Of a stretch of 64,000 bases of DNA, positions 11,467-23,610 are shown piece after piece (the first letter of the stretch is position 1; each line of letters opens with the position of its first letter). This stretch comes from Sipunculus nudus (taxonomy: Eukaryota; Annelida; Sipuncula; Golfingiida; Sipunculidae): NCBI GenBank assembly GCA_026874595.1, contig CM049317.1, positions 17,640,882 to 17,704,881 on the forward strand, in the 5' to 3' direction. A program made the translations under genes and the position numbers. The notes beneath the pieces were generated by a model. It was not told where the DNA came from. It was given only the letters and a program-made list of their open reading frames with translations, and ran no database searches.

Positions 11467-12497
11467 GGTATGCTGTACTTAAAAAAAATATTTTGTGAAC
11501 GAAAATCCTATGTTTGCAGATTTAACCTTGAAAGGCACCGCCAGGGTAAACAGTTTTCAACATGTCTGAGTTTTTGGTCAAAAAATGTATGTCACATTTG
11601 AAGAAACAAAATAGGAAATAACAATATAGGAAAAATACACTTGAGAAACTTTTTTTTTTGTTTTTTCACCAAATATGAATATATTCAAGTCCAAGGCAAC
11701 TCTTATAGTAAAGGTAATGAATGCATCCAATACAGATGTCTAACAAGAAAATGATAATAGGCGTTGCCATCAGTCTCCCGAAAAAAAAAAAAACTACACA
11801 AGATTTTTAGACCAATCCATGCATCCTATCTTCAGATATGTAAGAATGTGTGTAGTTTTCATCAAATATTTAAATGTTCAAGGTCAAGGGCACTCTCATA
11901 GCAGAGTTCATGATCCGAATTTAAATAGAGCTCATTCCAAAACTCAATTCGTTGCATGTGCATAACAAAAAAAACAAATCTGTCCATTGGTTGTTGACCT
12001 TGATTTATCACATTAACATAAAGTGGAAATGGTGGGCCTATTGAGAGGCACGTTATCAAAAGAGGATAAAAGGTGACGCCATCAGTCCCAGTAAAATACA
12101 TAGTTTAAAAAAAATCTTGAATCAACTTTTTTTTATGATTCCATGGAAGCTATCTTGAAATATTATGATTTTGTGTGATTATCATAAAAAAATTGATCTA
12201 TTCTTTCTTCTTGTATAGGTAATGACCCTATTTTAAACAGGCTTTTCACTCATATAAATGCATATGTCCAGTTTATTAAATATCGGTGAAATACTTTTTT
12301 ATGTACCTCTCTCTCAAAATGTTTCTTCGGCGGGCGGCGGTACCGTGCTAAAACTATCATATCCCCCACCTTTTTTTTCTGGCGATGCATTTAAAACTGG
12401 CTCCGTTTTAATATACTTTTAAAGGTAGATATTTGTTCCGCACATTTATATTGACCAGCAGATTGTTCCACAGAACAGCTGCAATATTTTTAACAGG

Positions 12498-12504
<7 letters not shown>

Positions 12505-12557
<53 letters not shown>
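12505..12557. repeat. (TA)n microsatellite
   Basis: Follows TTAACAGGGTGTGTG. The equivalent position of unit B (17.8 kb) and of the inverted copy (46.8 kb) also holds (TA)n, so the tract predates the duplications or the site is prone to expansion. Confidence 0.95.
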
Positions 12558-12562
<5 letters not shown>

Positions 12563-13638
12563 ATATACACCTATATAAAAGATCAATATTTTAATTCTAG
12601 TTCCAAATTCTATTCTGTTATCAACTGGTCTGTTCAGTTGTGTCTTCGTATTGCCCTGAGCGAAGCAAGGCCGATATGCCTGCCCGAAGGCCAATACAAA
12701 AGCTATACAAAACAAGCCGATACATCATATTTTACGACCAACCGTGCAGAGTGGCTCACGAGGTCTATTTGTGAAACATGTCAACAGTTCCCACTCAGCT
12801 ACATCTTCACAATCAGTATCCTAGATGTGTTTTAAGCTTCTCGGGCGTTCCGGCACTGAACAAACCTATCACGCTATTGTGACGCCTATCGATTTCATTC
12901 CGGGCGATGAGATTTTTTTATTATGTATATTATAGCATATACCGGAAACAAATATTTTAAACAAATAAACTTGTAAAGATTCATCGTGCACCAATACACC
13001 GCGATACAAAATCATATATCGTTTCGTTATTTTCATACGACCCTGTATCGTTACGTTGAAAATGTTGTGCAACCCAAAAGAACGGACCAGCGTTTTTAAG
13101 GCGATACGTGATTTGCCAGGAAACAGAGAATCGGTATCTGATAGACCTAACCGATGCATAAACCAATAGAAGATCCAATATCCACGAAACGTGCAGACAA
13201 TGACATGTCGAACTTTAAGATATAAGCTTGTGATTTAACCTTTTATACAACTTGTCTGTATTGTACCATGTATCCTATCCTGAGCGCAATATCGTAATGC
13301 GTACCGTATCGTTAAATATTTCACCGCTGCCGCCAAAATAGCAACCAATTTGTTTAGATCGCTTTGATTTAGAAAAACGTCCTGAAAGTTAGATGTTTAT
13401 AATGTTGTATATACTGCACAAAGGTTGTTAATTGTTTGTGTGTAGAAAGATGGTCAAAATCTAAATATATTAACAAAATTTCATTGATGCAGAAGTTCAA
13501 TTTACTGATTTATGTTAAGAATAAATTTGCATAGTTAAATTTGTTTTATCCAGTGCTTGGTATTGCATGTTGTAATACAAGTTTCAAATGTCACATGGGT
13601 ATAAGGCGTTTTATATTAGTGAGTTGATCTTGTCCGTA

Positions 13639-13848
13639 TTATTTTGTCAATGCGAGATTCAAGTTATTTGTCAACCTGTGTACTGATGATTGATTTATCC
13701 CCAAGTTATTAGCCGTTTTCCTCTGGGACTCATGTGACCCCGGATTGTCCTCTTGAGAAAGAATACTTATCAGTGTACTTCTGATTCGCCTCAGTTCTTG
13801 CAGTCCACGGCCTGCCACTTCCAGCTTGCCGATTAAGTGAAAAAACAT
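13639..13848 (-). pseudogene. Mariner/Tc1-like transposase N-terminal HTH fragment
   Basis: The minus strand encodes 69 residues that include SQEDNPGSHESQRKTA, then NNLGINQSSVHRL, then NNLNL. The pattern R-K-x-A-x-x-LGI-x-x-SSV-x-R, followed by an N-L segment and preceded by SQED-P-(G)-(S/T)-H, is what I know from helix-turn-helix domains of Tc1/mariner (IS630-type) transposases and relatives. No catalytic DDE/D domain follows. The equivalent part of unit B (about 19,150-19,330) is further decayed, with only EEDNPG- and ESQRKIA-like pieces readable. It is a relic suggesting that the duplicated units captured, or derive from, a DNA transposon. Confidence 0.6.
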
Positions 13849-14044
13849 GTATCAAACAGATCGATAACTCATTTCAAATAATATAGATTCCACCGTTTCC
13901 CTGAAAAATCTCTTACGATGCGTACTCCTCTCAACCCCTTTTCCTCGAAGCACACTTGAACATTTCTTAAGCCACAGAGCTAAAATCCTTTCTGTACAAA
14001 GCAAGGTATCGTGCTCAACAGACAAGAACATTATTTTGTTTTTT

Positions 14045-14060
14045 TTTTGGGGGGGGGGGG
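14045..14060. repeat. Poly-T/poly-G junction
   Basis: A T-run at about 14,038-14,048 passes directly into a G-run at about 14,049-14,060. Simple sequence only. Confidence 0.8.
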
Positions 14061-14330
14061 AGAGAAATGTTGGTACCTAGTTTCTTCAGACTAAAAGGCC
14101 AGCACACCTCTACCCAATTTCCTATACCCGGATCACCCTTTACCCATTGACCTCTGGGTACATCAAACACTACGAAGCACTGAATACGACAAGTTTCCTT
14201 TTTCAAATGTATGCTTGTCATAAATCTGGAAGTTTAACACCAGGACCAGTGCCTCATATATTTCAACATACACAAAACTTGGAATTCAGTATGGTCAAAA
14301 AGAGTTGTATCGTCAATGGCACTATATGTT

Positions 14331-15629
14331 AATGTGCTTATTTATCAGATGAAAATCATTTTAACCACATCTTCCTAGATTGTATCTATAATCAGTTCCA
14401 CACTGCTCGAAGGGCAGACTTGCTAATGTAATTAAATAAAAGCAATATCTTCAAAATAATAAACCTTATCAAATTCTGATAAATGCCCACATGTGTTAGC
14501 GTATTTAGATGTAAGGGAGATGTAGGATGGACTTAGGATTTTGTTGATCACAGAACCAGGTCACATTTATGACAATACCCAATCAAAATAGTAATCATTG
14601 CACAAATTGTTCGCATGGTAAAACAATTTTTAAATGTTTAGTTTCGTTTAAAATATATCATGAGTAAAACAAATTTGACCAATGCGAGTCCCGCTGGTGT
14701 TTTGGCATCTAATCAGACAGTCCTGCCTATCATTAACATGCGAATACCACAAAATAAATATGAAATAAGTTTATTCCTTAGTTTAATGAATTTTATAATA
14801 GAGAACAAAAATTAACATTTCAACTGATATGATTTTAATCAGAATAAATTGTTTAACGTTGGAATGTATTAGATAAATAGAACTACCACTTTGAGATACT
14901 TTAGCACATCAAAAAATTAATTCATAATAATGATGATGCATTCTAAATGTATGCATGTTTTAGCTTAAGCGAATTGCACAGAATACTGCTTACTTGTCAG
15001 TGGTTTTTATAGGTATGCTGCTGACAAAAAGGACCTAAGCTCTCAAAGATGTGGACGTGAGCAAAGATGTTTGAACAATGGCATAGACTTATACCTCGTA
15101 ACCTTATAGAGGTAGCTTCTGGTAAAAAAAAAAGTCAAATAGACCCATATGTGGACCATATTTCTAATTGTGTGAATCATTCGCTTTTCTCTGTCACGAA
15201 CCAGTGAACAGTGCACGAAATACTATTAACCAGGGAACCTAAAAATATGGGTGCTATCGATGTCAACAGCGAGTACACGGTGATATGCTTGAGAATAGAA
15301 CGAGTGTTATTTTAGGAAAATGTGTGACCGATTCAGAGAACATTGCCAGGGACGATGGTTTGGTATAAACATTTTATTGAAACCGTCGTGAATAATGAGT
15401 CATTATACCTCCGAGAGGTCGTGGTGGTACTTTGTGTTTGTTGATATTTTTTCGTCAGTTATTTATTTATTTTTTTTAGTTTTACCTCTGCTATGGAAGT
15501 TATGTTTGTTGCCGTTGGTTTGTTTGCCTATATGTTTGTCCGTTAGCAACAGTACCAAAAAAGTCAGAGCCGTTTGGAAATTATATAAGGAAAAACTGAT
15601 CAAACACGAAACACATATCAACAAAAAGT
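14331..15629 (+). repeat. Linker between units A and B; left arm of the inverted repeat
   Basis: This stretch has a good inverted copy at about 48,580-50,000. The clearest match is 14,649-14,815 with 49,370-49,200: ATATATCATGAGTAAAAC, GACCAATGCGA, AATACCACAAAATAA and AAGTTTATTCCTT are shared with few gaps. Another is 15,185-15,215 with 48,840-48,790 (TCTGTCACGAACCAGTGAAC). The ORF at 15,395-15,628 (+) is hydrophobic but its mirror copy does not keep the frame, so it is not called a gene. Confidence 0.85.
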
Positions 15630-16498
15630 AAAGCGTAAATTTCGAAAAGGGTTGGAGATTTCTACCGTCTGCATTATACATAGGTAAGACCTAATAATGG
15701 TCAATTTATTTCCTGGCTAGCAGAGTGGGCTTTCATGCCGACCATCAAGTGTATGAACCGTAGCAGACATGGCCTGTTATAAATGATTTATTTGCTTATC
15801 AAGGGGCATCATTTAACTGAGTTGGAAATATCTGTACACTCATATTTCTTTCTGGTTACTTAATTATTCCAGAACAAGGTATTTATATTAACCTGCACAA
15901 ACGTTCTATGCCCTATACCTTGTTCTGAAGTGGACACTGACACCGATAACATGTATTATGATCGTGACCTGCAATTACATTTTGCATAGCAGGTCCACTT
16001 CTCATTTGGTTTTTCATTTCTTATATAATTAGAGGCAAATCAAGGAGATCCGGACCCCCCCCCTTTTTTTCGTCACAGCCACCGCAATGTTTTTAAAGGT
16101 TTCAGACCAGTTTTATGGCCCGGACCCCTCTCCCTTTCCGGACCTAGCGATCTGTTTTTAGGTTTCGTCATTAGTTCTCTTGAGTTTGACCCCTCATTTT
16201 CCTAAATCCTGGATCCACCAATGTAAAATGAAAGATTTATCCTAATTTTTCACCGCGTGATGATCATCGCGTAACTGAAGCGTATTAACGTGTAAAATAC
16301 ACTTTGTTTGCAGGCTTTGGCAACACAGTCTAGTTTGTATTAATTTAAATTTAGTCTGCCAGACGTGTGTTTATGTCTTTGCGAATAAAATTGGCCTCAT
16401 ATACAATCATTCTACGGGACGGCAAACACGCTGATTATAATGAATGGTGCCACGAACACACGTGTGTCACAAGCACACGAGTCTCTGATGACTAAGCA

Positions 16499-16549
<51 letters not shown>
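16499..16549. repeat. (TA)n microsatellite
   Basis: About 50 bp of uninterrupted TA within unit B. Confidence 0.95.
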
Positions 16550-16550
<1 letters not shown>

Positions 16551-17806
16551 GCAGGTTTGTTAAGACCAAGCTCAAGGCCAGCAGCCTGAAATTTTGATAA
16601 AGGTGTATCAAATTTTAAGAAAGATATGCTGTTCTTTAATGTTATGTTGTGGACGAAAATCCTATGTTTGCGCAGATTAATCCTTGAAGAGCACTGTCAG
16701 GGTCATCAGTCATCAAACAAAATGAGATTTCCCGTGCAAAAAATGTTCGGCGCATTTGAAGAAACAATGTAGGGCACTTGACAAGTTATTGGATTCACTA
16801 AGATCACAGAGAGCACAGGTTTTCAAACTCTTCGACCTCTTTCATTTTGATTTTCAGAAAATTGTGTAAATCCACCTGAGAAACAATGATTTTGTTTGTT
16901 TTCACCAGATACCAAAATATTTAAGTTCAAGGCAACACTCATAGTAAAGTTCATGACCTCAATTTAAAAAACTGCATCCCATAACAGATGTCTATGCATG
17001 TGCTTACTAAGAATAAAATCTGTACATACGTTTTTGAAATATAATGCTCAAAATACTTTCGTGTGGCAAAGATGGGGATAAAGACATGAACTCTAGAAAT
17101 GATAATAGCGGGCGCCACCAGTCCCAGCACGAAAAAAAGCTACACAAGACCTTTGGCATCAAATCTTGAGATATGTAAGAAATTGAGTGTTTTCATTAAT
17201 TATAAAATTATTCAATTTCAGTTCATGACCTGAAATAAATAGATCTCAACCCACAACTCAATTATATCCATGTGCGTAATGTAAATAACTCTGTCCATCG
17301 GTTTTTGGCCTATTCGCACTTAATTGTCAAGGGGAAATGATGGGGGTATTGATAGGCACGTAAAAAAATATAATAGATGGCGCCATCAGTTCCCCGTACA
17401 AAACAAATATATTAAAGATCGTTGGTCAACTTACTTTTTATGTGTATCCATGCAAGCGTTCTTGAGATTTTAAGAATTTTGAAGATTTTCACAAGATAAT
17501 GGACCTATTCTTTCTTCTTGTATAGGTAATGAACACACTTTTAACAAGCTTTTCAATTATAATTATGCACATATCCAGTTTGTTAAAGGTCATTGAAATA
17601 TTTTTTTTCAGTTATCACGCTCTCAAAATATTTCTTGTGAGGGCGGCGGAACCTTGCAAAACCTATCATATCCCCAATTTTTTTCTGGGGATGCAATTAT
17701 TAATGGTCTGGTTATAATAGACTTTTTAAAGGAAGAAGTATTTTCAGTACATTTTTATCGACCAGGCAGATTGTTCCAAAAACAGTTACAATATATTTAA
17801 CAGAAC

Positions 17807-17807
<1 letters not shown>

Positions 17808-17888
<81 letters not shown>
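17808..17888. repeat. (TA)n microsatellite, with flank duplicated
   Basis: TA tract broken by CTATTTA near 17,841. The adjoining sequence (TTGTTCCAAAAACAGTTACA then ATATATTTAACAGAA) is repeated at 17,771-17,805 and 17,903-17,937, so a TA tract plus its flank has been tandemly duplicated. Confidence 0.9.
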
Positions 17889-17891
<3 letters not shown>

Positions 17892-17935
17892 CAATCACTA
17901 ATTGTTCCAAAAACAGTTACAATATATTTAACAGA

Positions 17936-17937
<2 letters not shown>

Positions 17938-17973
<36 letters not shown>
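17938..17973. repeat. (TA)n microsatellite
   Basis: Second TA tract of the duplicated pair. Both tracts are followed by GAACAATCACT. Confidence 0.95.
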
Positions 17974-17976
<3 letters not shown>

Positions 17977-18841
17977 CAATCACTCATTTAATTTCTATTC
18001 TGTTATTAACTAATTTTTACAATTGTCTCTTCGTAATGGCCCTGAAAACAGTCAGGACGATATGACTGCCCAAAGGCCAATACAAAGACTATACCAAACA
18101 AGCCTGCACATCATATTTCACAATCAACCGTGCAGAGTGGCTCTATTTCACGCTGTCTTCACGAGAAACATTTCAACTGTTCACACGCGACGGCATCGTC
18201 ACACATACAGTATCCCAGATGCGTTGTCAGCTTTCCAGGCCTCCCGGTTATTAGCAAAGCGACCTTACACTATTATGAAGCCTGTCGATATCATTCCCGG
18301 CGATGCGACGGGTTTTGCTTAATCTATATAACTTAGAGCACACACAGTAAATGAAACATACAACCAATAAGCCTGTAAAGATTCACCGTGCACCAATGCG
18401 TCGCGATACAAAATCAAATATCGTATCGTTATTTTCATACGACCCTGTATCGTTACGTTGAAACTATAGTACAATCCCAAAGAACAAACCAGCGTTTGTA
18501 AAGGCGAAATGTGATTTGCCAGGAAACAGATACTCGGTAATGATAGACTGAACTGCTTCACAAACCATAATGGATCCATTATCCATGAAGCGTGCTGACA
18601 TGTTATTTAACCTTTAATACAGCTGCTTTATATCATAATGTGTAGTATCCTTGGCGCAGTACCGTATATACTGATATGTACCGGTTCGTTAAATATTGCA
18701 TCGCTGCAGCCAAGGTAGCTCTGCATTATTAAAAGTACATTAAAATCCGCCCGTTAATTAAATCAATTTATGTTTATAATTATATACGTGGTTGCATTTA
18801 TGAAACTGTCCGATTGAAATATATAATAAAATTGTGATTGA

Positions 18842-18860
18842 CATATATATATATATATAT
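18842..18860. repeat. Short (TA)n microsatellite
   Basis: About nine TA units after TTGTGATTGACA. Confidence 0.85.
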
Positions 18861-20001
18861 GAAAAAAATTCAGAAAAAAAGTCTCGAATTTTAGGGGTTT
18901 ATAAATTTACAAATACCGCACGTAGGTTGTTGATGATTGGTGGGTCATTGATACAAAAGTTCAATTTTCCGATTTATAACAAGAATAAATTTGCTTGGTT
19001 AAATTCGTTATATTCAGTGCTTAGTACAGCATGTTTTAATACAGGAGTCTAGTGTCACATTGGTATTCGGCATTTGGTACTGCTGTGATGGGCATATCCG
19101 TATTATTTTGTCATTAAGTTGTCAGTTAAGAGATTAGGAGATTTGAACCATTAGTAAATCTGTGTAATGATGCTTGATTTTACCCCTACTCTACTAGCAA
19201 TTTTCCTCTAGGACTCACATGTACCCGGATTGTCCTCTTGAGAAAGAATGTATCATCAGTGTAATTCTGATTCGCCTCAGTTCCTAGAGACTTTGACCTG
19301 CCATGCCAAGCTTGCCGATTAACTGAAAAAAAAATTGAAACAGTTTGATTACCCTTTTTAAATAATATAGACCACCTTTTTCTGGAAATTCTCTAACGAT
19401 GCGTGCTCCTGTCCATCCCTTTTCCGCGAAGCACCCTTGATCAGTTCCATATCGGCAGAGCAAACAAACAACAAGGACTTGTACTCAACACACCTGAAGA
19501 TTATTTTGTTTTCGTAATGAAAAAAATGTACCTAGTCTACTTGGAGCAAAAGGCCATCTCCCCTGTACACAACGTCGTGTACCAAGATTACCCTTCACAC
19601 CGACCTCTTGGGACATCATGCACTACGCAGCACTGGGTATAATAAGTTTCATTTTGCAAATGTATACTTATCATAAATCAGAAAGTGGAACACCAGGGCA
19701 AGTGATATTTTGCAGACATATTTGTCTTATATACATCTGTCTGCACACTGTCAACATTTGAAAGCTTCTTGCCCTTAAAATACCATTTTTTTATTTCGTT
19801 TGACTATACCTCTGAATTCCACAGGTTTTGTTTTATCAGTATTAACTTGTGCATATCCCAATTGTCAAAGAAGTCTTCCAAAATATTTAACAAGGTATGT
19901 GGTCTCCCTCCAAATATCACCTACAAAAGCATAAATAGTGATATATATATGATAGGATAGCATCTCAATATCAAGAACCTGTGTTTCATGATACAATGTA
20001 T

Positions 20002-20009
<8 letters not shown>

Positions 20010-20037
<28 letters not shown>
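20010..20037. repeat. (TA)n microsatellite
   Basis: Preceded by ACACACACA. The inverted partner near 45.1 kb also has a TA tract at this place. Confidence 0.9.
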
Positions 20038-20041
<4 letters not shown>

Positions 20042-20184
20042 GTGTGATCTTTTTTTAAATTAAGGAATGACTTCATGCAGAACAAGATCTCGCGAACCTT
20101 AACATTTGTATTGTAAGGCTTCAATGCAGGATTAGATTATTGAAAAATGGTTAGGTAAAACAACAGAATACAAAAAAACTAGTG

Positions 20185-20313
20185 CTTCTACTACAACTAC
20201 TTTTATTACTACTGCTACTACTACTGCTACGATTACTACTACTCGTAGTAGTACTCCTACTGCTACTACTACTACAACGACTACTTTTTATAATAATAAT
20301 AGAAATATACAAC

Positions 20314-20345
<32 letters not shown>
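20185..20345 (+). repeat. Trinucleotide-rich stretch (CTA/ACT and AAT)
   Basis: Imperfect ACT/CTA repeats with a strand switch (CGTAGTAGTACTCCTACTGC near 20,240), then (AAT)n at 20,310-20,344. The inverted partner at 44,820-44,940 carries ATT and AGT repeats as expected for a reverse complement. Confidence 0.9.
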
Positions 20346-20489
20346 TTTATATGGGATAAATGCACAGATATAGATGGTAGAAATAAACGATATATATTAT
20401 AAGGCATTGCTGACCTGTCAATAGTTTATGTAGGAGCACCTCAGAGAAGGAACTTGGATATTACATAGGCGTACTTCACAAATTTATAA

Positions 20490-21510
20490 ATGTGTAACTA
20501 GGTTTTACTCCAACGTCATCGACCACGTACACGCGTACCCTTCCTATTTCTTTACGAATAAAAACTGATACCTGCACATATAACTATATTTGTATTTATT
20601 TATTCCATATACGTGTAGTTTTACCATTGCGTTGCTATGAATAAATCTGAATGTCCTATAAGCATACTTTCTCGTTATTCGTATGTGAAGTGCCAGTTTT
20701 GTGCATGAGAACACATTATTATCTTTTTACTGCTGCTGTATGTATACCATGATTATAAAATTTAAATCAGGTGAGACAGGGCCGAGACGTTTTTCACCTA
20801 GAAATGTCTTATTGGTGTTTGTAGATAAAAAGAAAACTTGCTATGAATTCGGGGGGGGGGGGGGGCATTTAAAATAAGTTACGGCCATGGTGAAAAATCA
20901 ACTAAAACCATATTACAGAAATATATATATATAATAATTTAGGTTTTATCTAACTTCTCTAAATTTTATTCACTGAAAAAATACCTCCTCTTTATTGAGA
21001 ATGGAAAGGGGACTGATATCATGATCATCTTATTATTAAATCATTATAAGTCATATTGTTGTTATTATTAGCATAAGTCTATTGCCCATCAATTTTTTAT
21101 TTGAACTTGAGTTTGTTAAACAGAAGCCGTTGTATTTTATTGTAAAATCTAACGAACAAGTAAATAGGATAGGTCCATGGTCCTCAGTCGAAATGACACG
21201 CACAGTGTTACCCCGTATACTGGATCTATGTACGATCCCAACAAGCAATGTTTAAGCAAGCGTGAACATTTTGTTACATCTTGTCATTCAGTGCATCTCC
21301 TGATTAACTGGTGTTGTGGCCACTGAGCGCGCCCTGTCCATTTTTTAACACTCGTGTACAAGAGTGAGCCAACGTTTTCATTGCTACATTTGGGTAGGTA
21401 CCAATTTATATCAAAGGGAAGGCGCTTACTTTCGGGATAGTTAAACATTCTTTATAGGTGATTTGGTCTCTTTAATCATTGGTGTTATGATCTGGTGAAT
21501 TCTGAATGTA
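20490..21510 (+). repeat. Tandem segment T1
   Basis: First of two direct, diverged copies. Shared with 21,590-23,020: AACACATTAT/AGCACACAATTAA, TGCTGCTGTA, TCAGGTGAGACAGGGC, GCATARGYCTATTGCCCAT, TAGGTCCATGG, TGGTGTTRTGATCTGGTGAA and GGTACCAATTT. A G-run of about 17 lies at 20,850-20,866. The minus-strand frame at 21,051-21,248 partly resembles that of copy T2 but is broken, with no recognisable family. Confidence 0.8.
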
Positions 21511-21589
21511 CGTGTATGCATCTAAATTTCAATTTTTTCATCAAATAAAGGTATCCTTTGGAAACCCCTATAACGTTACCAACTAAAAT

Positions 21590-21968
21590 TGAAACCTGCA
21601 TACATTTACCTATATGTGCGTTGGTTTATCTTACGCACCTGTAATTTTACCATTTCGCTGATATCAATGTAACTGTCCCATAAACACACTGTACTTGTGA
21701 TTGGTTTATGAAGGGTTCGTTTTGTGCAGGAGAGCACACAATTAATTATAAACTGCTGCTGTAGGTATATTATGATTATGGCATTCACTTCAGGTGAGAC
21801 AGGGCTGTAGCATTCTCTTTCAGAACTACCTGCCAGAGTTGTGAGAGAAGATTTCCCTCAGAAATGGCACAGGTGTTTTTGTAGATAAATAAAACCTGGG
21901 TCGGGATCTTTAGAGGTCAGTTAAAATCAAGTTACGACCATTTTAAAAAATCAGCTAAAACAGATTAC

Positions 21969-22042
<74 letters not shown>

Positions 22043-23020
22043 ATTTAGGTTTTATTTCATATCTCTATTGTAAGAATGTTATTAACTGAACCAATTCCTC
22101 CTCTTCATAAAGGATGGAAAGGAAAATGGGATTACGATTATCATACTATTTACTCATTAGTAGTCATTATTCTAGTTATAATTAGCATAGGCCTATTGCC
22201 CATTCATTTTTATTTTTGCACTTGAGTTGGGTTTTATTCCAAATAAGACAGATGCCCTGTACGTTATAATAGGATATTGTGGTTTTAAATAACATAACCA
22301 GGAACAATATTATGCCCATTCTTTAACACTATCAGTTCATCTTTACTTTTTGCAAACGTTTCCAGGAAAAAACTTTCCAACACGCAGTTTGAGGACCCCC
22401 CCCCCCCCCCGAACACAAAGTTGCTTAACACCCTGTCATGGTTCTGCGTGTGAGTGAATACGATCTTCGTGTGTCTGTTTACCGTAATAAGGCCCGGTGA
22501 CAGGGATCCGAATTTGCTCATGCTCGACATATTCACAACAAGGAAAAATCCGAACTGGTTCATATCATCTGGCATATATCTCTGCTGGGTGGGCATAATT
22601 TTCCATGGGTCGAACGTTAATACATTGTAAAACGTATTGCTACAAGTGTATACGTTAGGTCCATGGGCTGCAGTTGAAATGACACTACCGTGTGACCCCG
22701 TGTACCAGATTCTTGTGCCACCTAAATAGTAATGTTTCAGCCAGCGTGAACACGTGTTACATTGTTTGATCATTCAGCACATATCTTGATTTACAGGTAT
22801 TGTACGGGGGCGATGCACTGAGTCCCACGCGCTATCTTTATGTTAACGCCAGCGATCGAACCCACCTTTTTTACACTCGTGTACACAAACGGTTTCATTG
22901 CTCTATATTTTTGGCAGGTACCAATTTGTATAAGAGGGAACATGCTCACTTTCGTGTAAATTTAATATGCTTTACAGGTGATTAGGTCTCTTAATCACTG
23001 ATGTTATGATCTGGTGAAAA
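21590..23020 (+). repeat. Tandem segment T2
   Basis: Second copy, containing a long (TA)n and a C-run of about 14 at 22,397-22,410. The inverted block 43,375-44,540 contains the complement of this segment and also shows the internal duplication (43,860-44,130 and 44,290-44,490). The tandem duplication therefore came before the inverted one, or the block was re-duplicated. Confidence 0.8.
21973..22035. repeat. (TA)n microsatellite
   Basis: About 31 uninterrupted TA units. Confidence 0.95.
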
Positions 23021-23089
23021 AGTCGTTTGTCATGGAACCCTTAGAAATAAGAGAATGACATCCAGTTTGATCATAATCATGCTTTTTTC

Positions 23090-23610
23090 CCTATATTCCT
23101 TAGATTGGTTACAGTGAGCTTAATTATGGTTCTTCAAAAGATATGTCCAGGCACTCTTTGGATGCTAACTTTTGAACTGTCTTCGTCCTTTTGCTACGAT
23201 TTTTTTTTTACACAACCCACAGAAGAATGGTCCCAGTGAAACTGTTTACATGGAGTTCACAAGGACCTTAAAGGATTTGAACAGAATTAGACGTGTCTAG
23301 GTTCAAATGGTCGGACTTTGGCTTTTCTGACTAAAAGAAATCCTAAATTCATGTTCTTGCTCATTCCTCGCAGAATGTAGGTCACAGTAATCTTATTTCT
23401 GGTTTCCAATGAATTTATACAGGAACCTCCCTAGATCTTTAACAAATAAGATGTTTCGAGGTCCAACTTTAACAAGACTTCTCTGTGTATTATTATTGCT
23501 CATAATCAAAGTTTTGGCCAATCGCTCTCAGATTATAGGTCACCATGACCTCTTTTCAGATTTCAAGTGAGATTTGCCCAGTTCCTGCCTTCATGTTGCT
23601 CGAGTAGATC
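23090..23610 (+). repeat. Degenerate tandem repeat (about 140-150 bp period)
   Basis: About four weak copies start near 23,094, 23,220, 23,366 and 23,520. Each has a word like GGTCACAGTGA/GGTCACCATGACC, then TTTC, then a CAGG(A/C)(A/C)CT- or CAGTTCCTG-like word. They are similar by eye only. Confidence 0.4.

Larger units (their letters stand above)
9300..14330 (+). repeat. Duplicated unit A (direct partner of 15.6-19.7 kb)
   Basis: A long diverged unit repeated directly downstream. Matched landmarks: TTTCTACCGTCTGC (9707 and 15661), GGTCCACTTCTCA (10026 and 15990), TTAGAGGCAAATC (10060 and 16030), AACACAGTCTAGTTT (10444 and 16323), TTTGAAGAAACAA (11598 and 16758), GTGCAGAGTGGCTC (12742 and 18130) and GCATCGTTAGAG-like sequence near 13915. 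Its first about 300 bp (9320-9600) also has an inverted copy at 48,170-48,490 but is missing from unit B. By eye the copies differ at roughly a quarter of sites, so the duplication is old. It is mostly non-coding. Confidence 0.8.
15630..19700 (+). repeat. Duplicated unit B
   Basis: Direct copy of unit A lacking the first about 350 bp of A. Its later half (about 17,700-19,650) also has an inverted copy at 45,640-46,920. Landmarks shared by all three: GACTTTTTAAAGG and CAGGCAGATT (17,725-17,770), TGTGCAGAGTGGCTC-like sequence, GCATCGCTGCAG (18,697) and the TGATTGTGAAATATGATG-like stretch. Open frames at 18,023-18,319 (+) and 18,130-18,333 (+) do not persist in units A or C. I see no gene. Confidence 0.82.

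Noticed and set aside
15395-15631. Hydrophobic 78-codon frame as a membrane protein
   Set aside because: The inverted copy near 48.5-48.6 kb has a different frame with indels; the hydrophobicity comes from T-rich sequence.
18023-18336. Overlapping open frames of 99 and 68 codons
   Set aside because: The same DNA in unit A (12.6-12.9 kb) and the inverted copy (46.5-46.8 kb) does not preserve either frame.
20850-20866. Poly-G runs as functional quadruplexes
   Set aside because: Runs of 12-17 G or C occur at many unrelated places in the window and look like homopolymer expansion. Nothing ties them to a regulated gene.
22285-22773. 162-codon minus-strand open frame
   Set aside because: It runs through a poly-C tract (read as glycines), and the frame is not kept in the related segments at 21.05-21.25 kb and 43.4-43.6 kb. 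No family recognised.
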